Source of the DNA: Apiospora phragmitis
Taxonomy: Eukaryota > Ascomycota > Sordariomycetes > Amphisphaeriales > Apiosporaceae
Direction: 5' to 3'
NCBI GenBank assembly: GCA_038363925.1
Contig: JAQQWL010000008.1
Location: forward strand, 310,001-374,000
DNA length: 64,000 bases
Below, piece after piece: positions 47,475 through 59,800 of this stretch (positions are counted from its first letter, which is position 1; every line of letters starts with the position of its first letter). The notes under the pieces were generated by a model. It was not told the origin of the DNA and did not search any database. It worked only from the letters and a program-made list of their open reading frames with translations. A program made the position numbers and the translations under genes.

Positions 47475-48840
47475 TGACCACAAATTGCACGGCTTCGGCT
47501 TTTGGTCTGCCGTGGGTGGTTCTACTACAAGAAAAACCTACATGCTTATCCACCCGCCTTGTTACGTCATTCGGAGCTTGTTTGCCAGAGGGCGTTAATG
47601 GGATCTCTTCTTGGTATGGACAAGGAGTTAACGGCGTACTGTAATTACATTAAGCACCAAATATGAGCCGCGAAATAAAAGCCCGGTCTGATTTTCCTAG
47701 GCATCAACCGAATGCGAGAGGGTGTTCGTTCTTCTTTTGCACAGGCATCTCCAGCAGCAGGCGAAACTGTTTTTTTTTATTAATTAAGGGTCCCATTTCC
47801 CCAAGCTGACATGTGCAGTTCCCACCATTTTCTGCCTGCTTGCGAATGCAACTACAAATTGCATATGTACACCGCGACCAGCTCGCATCCCATCTCCGGA
47901 TCGTACCAAAAACCCTAATATGGGATGACTGGTATGGAGAATTGCGCTGCGCTGTGGCATGGAGATAAGTACCGAATCCATGACTTCAGATGGACGTTGA
48001 AAGGATTTCAATTTTTTTCTAGAACTCCTCTAGAAGGACGCCACGGCATCTTGGCGCAGCCAGGCACAAGGGAAAGCACGTTAGTGAGCCCTGTCGTTAG
48101 TAGCGCACTTGATCTGAGCGCTACAACATTACCCCCCTCAGACCCTGACTGGCACGCTGGGTTGCCATGCGCAGAACCACGCGGATTCCTCCTTCCACTT
48201 CAGATGTGCCATGTACCCTGCCGCCTGCCTGCCCATCTGCTTCTTTTCGACCTACTACCTGATACCTGGGCTGCTAAGGCCCAAGGTAAGGCAATCACTA
48301 CTGCGTAAGGAGGTTAGGAGATGATGGCCCACCCTAAAGTCCACCTATCAACAGTGGGTAAGGTGCTGGACTGGCGCCCCCCCTTCTGTGCCCCTTGTCC
48401 CATCATCATCATCCAGTGAGGCCTGCCAAGCCTCTGCAAAGTAGCGTCTACCTGACATATCTGATTGATCACTGATCCACTGTGGTGGCACGCCCCGGCA
48501 CCTCGGAATTTGTGCACACCACCCGCATTTTGTTTAACTCCTCCAAACCTATCTCTGCCTGTCGTCCGTCCCTGAGTTGTTTCCCGTCACCTCTGTTCGA
48601 CTAACCAATACTTCTTCTGTGCCTGTGCGTTTCCGTGCATGTTACCGCGGCCAAGCTACCTATCACTCCCTCCCGTTCCCCCTCTCTCGTTCTTAGCCGA
48701 AGAACACCACGACGAACTCTTCCCAGCTCGACCGGGGCTGGCGCATGGCGAGCGCTGTATCCTGACCCAACCCTGGGTTCAATGATGCATCTTCGCCTGC
48801 TCCGCTGCATGCCTACCCGAATACCCGCGCTAGCCACGAC
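47475..48840. other. Intergenic and 5' leader of the histidine kinase
   Basis: About 1.37 kb with T/A runs near 47770-47786 and no recognised gene. A 69-codon upstream open frame (48635-48844) ends in a TGA that overlaps the kinase ATG in the string ATGATGG. Confidence 0.5.
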
Positions 48841-51665
48841 ATGATGGCGCAGACCGAAACCCGTCTCGATAGCACTATCGTAGAAGTCTTAGCGAACGAC
48901 ATTCGGCCGACCTTTATCGTTGAGATTGCTGAATCTGCAGCATCTTCCCTTCCGCAGCAGGAGGAGCACCCGCAGCTCAACATTGTCCATGCCAACCCGG
49001 CTCTAGAATCGAAACCGGGCCTGCACGACGAAGTGTTGAGGGTTACCACCAGTGGCCATGGGAGATTTTTGGCTTGGATCGGAGGCAACGACGCATTAGA
49101 TGGAGACACGAAATCGAAAACTTTTATGCACCACGACATCTGCTGGTCGCGTACACCTTTCCGCCAGAAATGGGTTATCGTGGGGTGCAACAAGCAGGTG
49201 GCCCATAACAAGGCGCTCGTCAAAGAGCAGATCGCGGTCAAGACCAAGGAGGCAAACGAATCGATTGCCAAATTCCAGTCCATTGCCGAGTTCATTCCGA
49301 ATGGCGCCTGCTTTGGAGACCGTGAAGGAAATATCACGTTTGCTAACGATGCATGGTATCGTATTATAGGAGTACCAAAATCTACTCCACTTGAATCATC
49401 AATCTTTATGGATCGCATCCTCGAGGAAGACAGACACAACTTGACTCGAGCCTGGTCTGAAATGAGGCACTCGGGCACTGTCAGCATCGAATTTCGCGTC
49501 CGCGGCGACAGTGACTACCCCCTGCATCCTCCCATTGGGAGTTCCCCAAGCCTGGAGAAAGCCGGTCTCGATTTCACAGCAGAGAAGCCCAAGACGCGCT
49601 ATATATCAGCAGCGCTGAAGGGCGAGCTATCGCCTGACGGTACGGTTGTGCGAGTCTTGGCCTGTCTGACCGATGTCACTCTCTACAAGTTGGCGCTCGA
49701 GGAGGCCCTGCGGCATGCTCAACAGCACCAGAATTTCAAGGAGATGGCCGAGTCGGCAACCGTCGGCATGTATGAGCTGAACATGGCCGGCCACTTGCAA
49801 TGGGCGAACACCGCATTCTACCGAATGTGCGGTCTTGAAAAGCCAGACATCGCCAACGGTTCCCTCAAACCATTTGAGTCCTGCGTGGTCGAGGAAGACC
49901 TACCTCTTATCCAGCAATCTTTGGATAGGCTGGTGGCCGGTGGTCGTCACGAGCAGAGAGCCGAGATCCGTTTGAAGAAAACCTGGACTGAAAAGGACAG
50001 CTCTGGGAATGAGATCATTGCGCCGCGATGGGCATCGGCGACTTTCATGCCCGTCAAGAACTCGGAGGATACTATTCAGACCTTTACTGGCTGCTTAGTT
50101 GACATGTCTCTGCACAACTGGCGGATTGAATCGGAGAGGCAGCACAAAGAAGAGGCCATCCGCCGCCAACAAGAAGCTATCAGGCGGCAAGAAGAAGCCA
50201 TCGAGTCGAAAAGGCAGCAGGAGAACTTCATCGACATGACATCGCACGAGCTCCGAAACCCCTTGAGTGCCATTATACAGTGCGGCGACTCCATTCTTGC
50301 TTCTCAGACCCAGGTGAGTGAGCTGCTCAATAACTTGCGCTCTGGGCTCCCTAAGACGATGGCCACACAATGGGTGTCAGATAACATCTCGAGAGCGTCG
50401 AACTTGGTGCAAAATACCATCGAGAGCGCTGAGACTGTTTTAAGCTGTACTCAGCACCAAAGCCGCATTGTGGATGATATCCTAACCATGTCGAAAATGG
50501 ACTCTAACCTCTTGTCGGTAACCCCGACAACCGTCAATCCCATCTTGATTGTAAAAGAGGCGTTCAACATGTTCCGAGTAGAGGCTCGAAGCGTAGATAT
50601 CAACCTCACGATGACAGTGGATCCCTCCTATACCGACCTGAACATCGAATTCCTCGACCTCGACCCATCGCGACTCAAACAAGTTCTCATCAACCTCCTG
50701 ACCAACGCATTGAAATTTACCAAGAACCAGGCCCAAAAAGAAGTGTCGATAAGAATGAGCGCTTCCAAGAGTCGGCCCCGAGATGGAACCTCCTCTGTGC
50801 AGTTCATTCCCCGCACGTTGGAAGAGCCGCAAGAACCTCAACGAGTACAGATAGGAGTCGACAGCACCTTCTTGATGTTCGAAGTCAAGGATAGCGGGCA
50901 AGGCCTGAATGATGCCGAGAAGAAATCGCTCTTCCAGCGTTTCGTCCAAGCGTCACCCAAAACCCACGTCAAATACGGCGGCTCTGGGCTGGGCCTCTTC
51001 ATCTCGAAACGCTTGACCGAGATGCAGAACGGGGCTATTGGGTGGCATCGGAACCTGGCCATGGATCTACCTTTGCCTTTTACATAGAGGCGCATGTTCC
51101 CAGCGATGCAGCAGCTCAGGAGGCCAGGGAAACGAACAGAAATCTCGAGAAGATTCTCAAGACCCCCACCGGCACACCGACCATGGCAAACCACGACGGT
51201 ACCCCTGCCGAGGATAAGCTGATCCACGGGGTCCTCATAGTGGAGGACAACCTCGTCAACCAAAAGATCACGCAACGTGCCTTGAAAGAGAGGGGCTACA
51301 ACGTGCAGGTTGCGAACCACGGTCTGGAAGCACTGGAGTTACTGGAGAAGACGGATCGCCGCGGAGGCGACTTCCCGCTGTCTGTAATCATGATGGACAT
51401 GGAAATGCCAATTAAGGACGGGTTAAGTTGCACAAGGGACATTCGTGAGATGGAAGCGGACGGTAAGCTGAAGTCACCTCGAATCCCCATCATTGCGGTG
51501 TCGGCGAATGCCAGGATGGAGCAGATCGAAGAGGCGAAGGCAGCGGGATGCGACGACGTCCTGGTGAAGCCGTACCGGATACCGGAGCTTATCACTACGA
51601 TGGAGAAGACGGTGCGCAGGCTGAGCATGAATAAGAAGGAAAATGGGGAGGGTACGGAGAAGTAA
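48841..51665 (+). CDS. Hybrid sensor histidine kinase with PAS domains and C-terminal receiver
   Basis: Cytoplasmic phosphorelay sensor (no membrane span seen) feeding a fungal HPt/response-regulator pathway; the signal is unknown. Order: an N-terminal region of ~145 residues; PAS domain (IAEFIPNGACFGDREGNITF); a second PAS (AESATVGMYELNMAG); a charged coiled-coil with repeated EAIRRQ; HisKA with SHELRNPLSA (phospho-His ~469); the ATPase core with N box LINLLTNALKF, G1 VKDSGQGL and G2 GGSGLGLFISKRL; and a receiver (VLIVEDNLVNQK, MMDMEMPIKDG with phospho-Asp ~853, and VKPYR). No introns. The frame breaks at the GGG of 51040-51042: as printed the protein ends shortly after G2 (748 residues), while one extra G restores GVASEPGHGSTFAFYIEA and the receiver, giving 941 residues. 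The homopolymer context makes sequencing error likely. Start: ATGATG at 48841. Confidence 0.93.
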
Positions 51666-52951
51666 GTGCTACCTATGCCTTCTGGCTTCCTATCAGTACA
51701 TAGGGACGGAATTCCGATGCTGTTGAGGAGAATCGAGGGGGCTGTTGCACATCTAGATGGTCTAAACCCGAATATTTTACAGGAACGGAGAGTCAAAACA
51801 CTGCATTGGTTGCGTTGCTGTTTGATTAGATACCCCTGTGCGAAAGACGAGGATATACAGTTGCAGGGACCACGATATGGATGTGTGAGCTGAGGGGGTA
51901 TTCTGGTGTGCCGATGTACTCCCGTGGAAGATATGCTGTGGCTATGATTGGGTTGGCAGCTGTACCTGACTCTTGTACTCTTGGGAAGACCACTGGTGAA
52001 TAAGAAATATTCTGAACCATCTTGACAACGATCCCGGGTGCGAACTGCTCGTTGAAAAATGCATGCGCAGTGAGGCTATGTTAGTGACACCGCACTATCG
52101 GCTGGCGTCGAGGTCTTGGGACTTCTTGTTTTCGTCGGCTTCCCCCAAGACTTGGAAGTTGTACGAGAGAGACAGCAGTGTGCAGTCTGACAGGATTTAG
52201 GTTCAACAATGGACCATATTGTGTTTTCGGATTCTTTTCCGAGGCTGGGATGATGTGGTCAATTGCTGTGCGCGCTCCGTCCGGCGAACCCCCACGCTCA
52301 TGTCCGTGGGCGTGCGCGTAAGCGGGACGATCTTTAACACGTCTCCGACTTGCTGCAGGGGCACACGCATCTGACTATCCTGGCGCCAGGCACCTTGGCT
52401 GTTCCGAGGCCTCTTCTTGTTTTCGTGGCCGCGTCGATACATATGACCCGGCATGACGTGGTCTTTCCCCTTCCCTGCTCTCCGCGAATAGCGTTCTTGC
52501 GTAGGCTGGGAGATTAGTGGTTCGCATATACCGAACTCTGTAGAGGCGGGAAGGACCTGCATCCCGCTCGGGCTGGGGCAGACCAGACAGATTAGCGTGC
52601 TTCGTCACATGGGGGGAGGGTCAGGGGGGAATCCTTCTGGGCATCCTATCCCAGAAATGACCTTCGTTCGTTGGAGGCGTACGTCCGAGCTGAACCCGAG
52701 GCATAGGAAACAGAGGCAATTCCGTACTATTATCTTTCCTTGCCAAGATGGGCCGGGGAAGGATTGAAGGATGTAGGTGGGTAGGAATGGCAGGTAATAA
52801 ATGTGCCACTCCTACAACTTAATATATACGTTCACTTCCGCTGCATATATAAGGGCATGGCGTCGTCCCCCTCAAACCTTATGAGAGGGGTTGTCTGAAC
52901 AAGTAAGCAGATCCAGATCAACAACAACAGCTACGAAGAAAGCATACCAAG
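51666..52951. other. Intergenic region with promoter of the Dabb gene
   Basis: No coding signal recognised. The right end carries a TATA element and an AC-rich leader for the downstream small gene. Confidence 0.5.
52846..52853 (+). promoter_or_regulatory. TATA box of Dabb-domain gene
   Basis: TATATAAG lies about 100 bp upstream of the ATG at 52952. The leader between them is rich in CAACAA, as in highly expressed or inducible fungal genes. Confidence 0.6.
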
Positions 52952-53438
52952 ATGGCACCCATCCACAGAGTCACCATGTTCAAGCTGCCCGACACATCGG
53001 CCCAGCAGAAACTCATCAACGCATACGCGACTCTTCTCAAGGAACAGAAGAAGGTCAGTCAGTAGTAACATTACCCGAAGGGAACATCCAAGTGCTGCTG
53101 CACGTTCTTATCCCGATAATCCTCAATCTACCACATGCCCCTTCTAGTCCCCATGACTTGCTCCTGCCTCTCTTTTACTGGCGCTAATTATGAGGGGAAT
53201 ACAGGACGGCAAGCCTTACATCGTTCACATGGCGGTCGGCGAAGCCATGGAGGACTCACGATCGCAGGGCTGGACCGTCGTCAGCAAGGCCGAGTTCGCC
53301 AGTCTCGAGGATATGCGGTACTACGACGAGCAGTGCGAGGCGCACGCCGCGCTCCGGGACTACGCCAAGGGTCTCGGGATTCAGGGCGGGCCCTCGGGCG
53401 TCATGACGGTGTACTATGAGGCCGGTGCTAGTCTGTAA
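52952..53438 (+). CDS. Stress-responsive A/B-barrel (Dabb) domain protein
   Basis: Small 111-residue protein from two exons (52952-53053 and 53205-53438; 151-nt intron). It starts MAPIHRVTMFKLPD, the typical first strand of the dimeric alpha/beta barrel, followed by a helix (QQKLINAYATLLKEQKK). The second exon gives PYIVHMAVGEAMED, WTVVSKAEFASLEDMRYYDEQC and the terminal strand GVMTVYYE. Members are stress-induced or act as small-molecule cyclases or monooxygenase-like enzymes; no catalytic assignment can be made from sequence. The strong TATA box suggests regulated expression. The start is the first ATG after the TATA element in good context (AAGATGG). Confidence 0.85.
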
Positions 53439-53804
53439 CGAAGAAGAAGGAGATTAGTATGGAGGGGGAGTCACTTTTCTATACTGTTTTGGCTCCTGTA
53501 CTGGCCCAGGGTGGTTGAACTGGTTAACCTTGTGAAAAAGGAATGGAATCACCAACAGCACGCAGCAGTGTAGGGGATGAATGCGTAGTTTGTTTTATGA
53601 AGCATATGATATCTCTCTACTTTTGTCTATTATCAATATGGAAAATTCACATTACCTGCCTAAGTTGTGAAGTACTTCTTTTCCAGAATACCTGTCCTAT
53701 AATTATGTGGCTGTTTCTGTTTTTCCTTGCTACCAGCAAGGATCAAGACACTGATCGAGACAATCCTCCAGCATCTCTTCGTCATATTCACTCTGTTCCT
53801 GCTA
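53439..53804. other. Convergent intergenic region
   Basis: About 366 bp between two 3' ends; AT-rich, nothing recognised. Confidence 0.5.
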
Positions 53805-54731
53805 TTACGAGCGGAACTTCTTGCTAGCCTCACTGAACCCCATACCCCCCTGAATAGCCTCCGCCAGTTTCTCGTCCGCCTCGACCTGCTTCTTCATGAG
53901 AGGCAGGGCCCGCTCCGCCTCCTCGGCCGGCAACACCACGACCCCGTTTGCGTCGCCGATCAGATAATCCCCCGGCCGAACCGTCAACAACATTCCTCCT
54001 TCTTCTTCTCCCTGCTGCTGCTGCTGGAGCCTCACCGGCACGTTGACCCCCGCGACCTTCAGCAGCGGCGCCGGCGGCGCCGTGCCGACGTCGCGGGCGA
54101 AGACGGGGTAGTCCAGCGCGCGCTGCTCCTGTACGTCGCGGAACCGGCCGTCGATGACGGACCCCACGGCCCCCAGCGCGCGCGCCCGCGTCGACATGAG
54201 GCCGCCGTAGACGGCGTTGGGCGTGCCGGCCGGGGCCGAGACGAAGACGACGGCGCCTGCGGGAACGCTGTCGATCTGTAGGTTTGTTATGCATGTAAGC
54301 ATAGTAGTTTCGGTGCGTATGCATGTGAGGATGTCAATGACACACGTACATAATGGGTAGGGTGTTTCGGGGCCGGGTCGTCCAGCGGCACGTACTTGAC
54401 CGTGTACGCCGGGCCCACGATCTTGGTGGGACCGTCTTGCCGCTGGGGCGACCACATGGTCAGGCCGGGGAGGAAGCCGCCGTTGCGGTACTTGAGCTTG
54501 CAGAGTGCGTCCGAGACATCGCATCTAGTAGCCGAGCATTAATGACCATTGTCGCATTGCGTGTAAAATCCAGGCAGTGAGTGAGCCGTACGATGTGTAC
54601 TCCTGGAGCGCCTTGATAATGTCTTGTTGAGACATGGTGGTGGCCATGCTGCTGAGCTTGCGAGTCTGGCGATAGGAACGGCAACTGCCAGTAAGGGTTC
54701 TAGAGTATAGGTTCGCAGCTGATCTGAACAT
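53805..54731 (-). CDS. RraA-like / HMG-CHA aldolase family protein with mitochondrial-type presequence
   Basis: Member of the RraA/4-hydroxy-4-methyl-2-oxoglutarate aldolase superfamily, which in several branches cleaves or decarboxylates oxoacids using a divalent metal. Exons: 54592-54731, 54350-54524 and 53805-54275; 261 residues. The splice joins restore EYTSCDVSDALCKLKY and APKHPTHYIDSVPAGAVVF. The core includes AVYGGLMSTRARALGAVGSVIDGRFRD, with the conserved G-x3-S/T-x-R and D-G-x-x-R-D metal-site pattern, then PGDYLIGDANGVVVLP. The first ATG gives an Arg/Ser-rich amphipathic leader (MFRSAANLYSRTLTGSCRSY) before MATTMSQQD, which resembles a mitochondrial targeting peptide. A second in-frame ATG at 54647 would give a leaderless form. 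A Gln-rich QQQQQGEEEGG insertion interrupts the C-terminal part. Very GC-rich codon use. Confidence 0.88.
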
Positions 54732-55223
54732 TAAGAAACCAGTCGAGAGGCAGATTGATAAGTATTAATAGGAATTAAACGAATTGGCTCTCGTGGTTAT
54801 GAAGAAGATGGCGGAAGAACTACATTGTTGTTTATCTTCGAGTTTTGGGTGATCATCACATGCCGTTAGCCCGAGAAGTGAGCCGGAGCTTTTTTGACGG
54901 CCCCGCACGCGGGATACATCCAGCGAAAAGAATACCGGCATGACCCGTAGGAAGCGGTAGAGCTCTTATAGATGGGACAATTCCAGTAATTAAGTAGTGT
55001 ACCTGAGAGTTATATGCATAGAACTTCAAACAGTGTATACGTATATTCTTCGCCCGTCTGATATGCACTGTCTTCCAAGTACAGCAATGTTGGGAGTGGC
55101 GTATCACGCATCACAGCCCTTGAAAATAACATGGAAAAAACGCTGCAGACGAGTACGAAAATCGTTAGAACAGTTCGTATCCGACAATAGTAAGTCAGAG
55201 TGATTGTGAGTATAGCATCCCCG
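54732..55223. other. Intergenic region
   Basis: About 490 bp upstream of the RraA-like gene and downstream of the SRPBCC gene; AT-rich, nothing recognised. Confidence 0.5.
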
Positions 55224-55916
55224 TTACGCAGCCACAGCTGCCGTCGTCGTCGCCGCCGCGACCCTAGCCTCCGCCTCGTCCTTCAGTCCCTCCATCCACT
55301 GCCGCAACCCCTCGCCCAGCTGCCCCGCCACGAAGAGCCGGACGGTCCAGCCCAGCACGCCGTGGAACGTCTCGTAGCTATAGTACTCGCACCCGCCCTG
55401 GCCGTCCTCGACGAACTCCTGGACGCGCTCGGCGCGTACGTGCCACGGATCCCCCTGCGTCTTCCACGCGACGCGGAGGCCCTTCTTCTTCGTGTGGTCG
55501 CCGGATCCGTCCTCCTTCTCCTCGCGCACAAACTCCTCGAGCCGCGTGACTTCGAGACGTGTCTTCCGCGCCGATGCGCTGTCCTGGTCCATGTGCACGT
55601 CGAAGCAGAACCTAGCCCCGCGCAGCAAAAGACCGGCCCTGTCCTCTGCTGGTGCGAGGTGCGGCGCGAGCGCGGCCGGCACCTCGTCCACGGCAGACGC
55701 GGGCGCGGGCGTCTCGAGGACGGCGCGCGGGATCCATTTGCCCCACGAAGGGTAGGTGGACGGGTCCAGCACCACGGCGAGGCAGGTCGCCGGCGGCGCC
55801 GCGATGGCGGTGGATAATATGGCGGTGGACGAGCCGCCGGGCCCGTAGGTGGGCGTCGGGATGGTCTCGGCCGCAAAGGTTGGGGCTTGGCCGAGTGGAA
55901 TCTCGGTTGGCTTCAT
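55224..55916 (-). CDS. SRPBCC / START-like domain protein (polyketide-cyclase-like fold)
   Basis: Single-exon, 230-residue protein with a helix-grip (SRPBCC) pattern: an N-terminal strand and helix with VLDPSTYPSWGKWIPRAVLE (the W-x-x-W region typical of the fold), a central segment LLRGARFCFDVHMD, KGLRVAWKTQGDPW, CEYYSYETFHGVLGW (strand feeding the C-terminal helix) and a final amphipathic helix LGEGLRQWMEGLKDEAEARV. Such proteins bind hydrophobic ligands; the ligand cannot be inferred. It lies about 25 kb from the PKS, so a role in that pathway is not implied. The Ala/Thr-rich tail and very GC-rich third positions differ from the surrounding intergenic DNA. The start is the first ATG of the long frame. 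Confidence 0.75.
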   Translation of the reverse strand: MKPTEIPLGQAPTFAAETIPTPTYGPGGSSTAILSTAIAAPPATCLAVVLDPSTYPSWGKWIPRAVLETPAPASAVDEVPAALAPHLAPAEDRAGLLLRGARFCFDVHMDQDSASARKTRLEVTRLEEFVREEKEDGSGDHTKKKGLRVAWKTQGDPWHVRAERVQEFVEDGQGGCEYYSYETFHGVLGWTVRLFVAGQLGEGLRQWMEGLKDEAEARVAAATTTAAVAA

Positions 55917-56872
55917 AATGGCTTTCGTAATTTACTTCTTTTGTAATGGATGGACAAATGGTATTTACACAGCAAGCGGTTGATTGATTGATTGCTGGCA
56001 GTGGGGTTGTTTGGTTGGTGGAAAGTGATGGGTGTTGTTGGTTGCTGGGTGTGCACACAAATTCGCCGGTTCTGCCACAGAAGAGCCTGTTGTTACAAAG
56101 GCCCAGGCGTATATAACGGCACTTCCGACCTAATTAACCTACGTCCACGCGTACTGCTAAGGTTAAACATAGTCTGAAAACGATGAACTCGGGACTTAAA
56201 ACAACTGATTATTCTTCGTCCTACTCATGGTTACGGCTTCCAAGACGCCAAAAGTCTATCGGGTAGAACAGGATCTCAAAACGTATTATATTGAATGGCT
56301 TCACCTTGGATTGTCTATGCCCCGGGCGGCACCGTCTCACCTATCGTAGCAGCGGCTAAGTAGTGTACGATGCCCATTCATAATGCTTGCTGGAAAGCAT
56401 GCTGGAGCCCTAACCTTGTCCAATATCTGTACACACTACAACTGCCTCCGTCTTCACTTTTGTGCTCTCAAAGCATCTTTCTGTCATACTCCCCTGTTTT
56501 TTCTTTTTTTCTTCTCCTCTTCTTCTTCTGCCAGACCGGCCTCTTCGCCAGCCCAACTCCGGCATGGTCAACCTAAGAGTGGCTGAAGCTGCTGTAATGT
56601 ACGCTGCCACTATTGAACAGGGGTATCGATGTAAACCATGAATACCAACGCCTTCCAACTCTTTCCGTGATGGGCTAAAATGCAAACATCTACGAAGAAA
56701 CGCTGCCGCTTGCGGCTCTGCGCGTCGTATGGCACATTCAGCTGCACTGCACCACCCAACACGTGCCGCAGACCAAATGAAAAAGGGGAGTGGACGAAAG
56801 GAGGATATACTACAAAGCTCGGGATAGCACGGTAGCTACCATATCTGTCAAGTTAGGTTGTGTTGCGTTTAC
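55917..56872. other. Intergenic region
   Basis: About 950 bp with a TTCTT/CTCCTCTTCTTC polypyrimidine tract near 56500-56530. No gene recognised. Confidence 0.5.
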
Positions 56873-59800
56873 TCAGATGGCGACACCTTCAAGTGGTAAC
56901 ACTTTGGTGTCATCCCCACCAAAGAACTCTCTTCGATACTGGAGAATGGCAGACGTGATGGAATCGAAGTCTTTGAGACGACTGGAATCGCTTTTCAGGT
57001 CGCTCAGGACCTTTCTGAGGCCGTCAATGAAACGACCCTTTTGTTCTCCATTGTACGAGTCGACGGAGCCCAGCGAGGCAATGATGTCCGAGTCTAAAGT
57101 CCAGCAGAGGTTTGAGGTCAGTCATCCAAAGGGGGGAAAACATCCAGGGTCCAGGTGGTGTGTAGCGCAATGTGTATTAAAACCGCCTTGACTCACCTGA
57201 GGCAAGCATGTCGGAAAAGTGCTGATACTGGCAGCCGGGCCCGTTCAGGCACGTTTTCCGTTCATCGGAAGATGGGCAAAGAGGAAGGTTATAATTAACT
57301 CGCGAACTGTACGTCTTGGACCTAAGGCCCCCGCGTACTTCATCCATATACTTAGGGTGAAACCTGTAAGCGCGGAAAAACCTCAGAGGGCTCTGGTACG
57401 ACAAAAGATCCTTTGACGACAACAAAGTCGGTTGCTCTTCAGCCTGTGTCATGGTTAGTAAACTGCGCTCCACTGGTGAGCGGAGTTGTACTTCGCCGCT
57501 GGTAGCTTGCGCGGTAGGTTCGGAAGCTGGTTCGACGGGCTGAGCCGGGATTGACTCGTACGGATCATCGTCGGGGATCTGGCTAGCGGTAAGAATGATA
57601 TGCCACAAGGATGTGAGGGTGTCTACCTCTCCTTCCTCCTCATCTGACCCCTGTACTTTGTCAGTGCTCGAGATTTGACCTAGCACCGGTTCATAAGGAT
57701 CCTCTTCGTCTTCATCGGCCGATGGGTCAGCAACGGAAGCTTGCAGCGACGCATCTGCATCGTTGGCCACTTGTGTGGCCGTTTGGGGTTTGGACCCAGT
57801 CGAAGAAAGGCTGATGTCTGGCTCATTGACCTCCGTCTCCTGCACCGCCTCCTTGGACGATCCTCTCGAAGTCTCCTTGGCAGGTGATGCCGCCTGCGCG
57901 ACTGATGTGGCACTGTTCTGCCTGATCAGGGAAGGGGCAGCTGGTTCTCCGGTCTCGGCTGGCTCGATATTCATATCCTCTCCTTCATCACTAGACGAAT
58001 CAGACGAATCGATATCCATATCAGACTTCTCACTCGAAGAGGCTGGATCCTCTTCTGTTGCCTCAGGTTGAGGTTCTGGTACTTTGGTCGAAGGCGCCTG
58101 AGGAATTTTGGCGTTCGCTGTTACTGAAGAAGTGACCGGATCTTGCATGGTGTTGGTCTCGGGTGCTTCAGAAGATGGGGGGTTTGCAGTTGTGATGGGC
58201 ACTGGAGCAACGGATTGAGGCCGTTTGTAGTCATCGGCGAAGGACTGATCTGGAGTCGGGAGTGGCGACTGAACGGTAGGATTGATGACATCTGTGTCAT
58301 TGTCCTTCAGTGCGTCCATCTCAGCACTGAGTCTGTTCCGCTCCTCAAGTCTTGCCTGCACCTCCAGCTCTACCTGGGCCGCTTCCAGCTGAAGCTGCTT
58401 CAGCCTTTCTTGCTTCTCTTTCAAAGCAGCATCAACCTGAGGTAGGTGATGGCTGGCAATCCTCTCGCGCCTCTCGCTCTTTGCCCTTTGTGTAGCCTTG
58501 GCAAGCTCAGAAAGCTTCGGCAACGTAAGGGAAGAGTTTGTTGCTGGGGCCGGGGAAGCGGCGGTCACTGGCGTAACGGAACCATTGGGCTTTTTAGCTG
58601 CCTTTTTCGCCTCCGCCTCCGCAATCCTCTTCTTGGCCTCTTCTATCTGCCTGTGAAGATGGTCGAGTTTGTGGTTATTCTCGGGAGGAGTTTGGACTGG
58701 GCTGGACTTGTGCCGCCATGCCGTGGCAGTCGACAAAGGCGGAAACGTCCCGAGCGAGTTGGGCCGGCTGGGGGTGCCACCACCAAGGGTCTGTATAGCA
58801 GCACCAGGAGGCCCGTCAATGGGAGACCCAATGTCCATCTCAATATCTTCGTCGTCTTCGTCTTCGTCTTCGTCACTAACGTCAATGATCAGTCGCTCCT
58901 GAGTTCGTGTACGCTTAAGCATACTATTACTGGAGGAATAACCATCAAAGTCAGAAGCGACAGGTCTTTTCAAATTGCGGGCTTGAACACCTGGCTGGGC
59001 TAGTGAAGACAAAGCAAGACCGGGAACTTTGGTAGCAGGAGAGCCAACTTGTATGTCGGCCTTGGGCGAGTTATGGCTGGATCTTTGAGGAGTGGACGTA
59101 ACCCCAGATCCAGGTGCGGACTTATCAGAAGACTGCGCTCGAGATGCTGTATTGGTTGATGTTTGTTTTGTAGCGGTTTGTTCCTGCTTCCTCTTAGCCT
59201 CCGCCTCTTCTTGGGCCTTTCTGAGTGCGGCAAGCTTCTGCTGCAGCTTCAAGGTATTCTCAGCCTTGGTCTTGGCCTTGAGTTGCGCCGGGGATGACTC
59301 AGCAGGTTTCGGGGCTGGAGCGGTTGCTGCAAATGGCGAAGTCGACGACGTAGTCTTTGTTGTGTCTTGAGCAGCGGCGCTTTTTTGCTTCTTCTCCGCC
59401 AACATGCGTGCAATCTTATCCTTCCGTTCCTCAGCCTTTTTGTCGGCCAGGTTAACGCTCGGAGCACTGTTCATCTTGCTGGTACACTGGTCGGAAGCTT
59501 GAGCTGGAATGGGCGATGTGACTTCCCGAGGTGATGTTTGTTTTGTGGGCTTTTGGAGCTCTTGGGAGCTTGGTTTTGCAGTTGGCAGTGTCGGCTTCTG
59601 CACAGGCATATCCAAGCCCAGATCTGCAAACAAGGTCTTGACAACTTCTGGATCGACTCCTTCATCAATGTAATTTTGATATCGAACCTTCAAGGGCCAA
59701 AGCCCCAAGATTGCCTCTTGGGCTTTCTTTTTCGCCTCAGTCACCGACTTGTAGGGTATGCTGGATGCCAACTGCGGCTGTGTTAGATTCACCATTTGCC

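Noticed and set aside
53727..54281. Long frames on the + strand opposite the RraA-like gene
   Set aside because: Shadow frames of a GC-rich gene; the minus-strand frame carries the conserved metal-site motifs.
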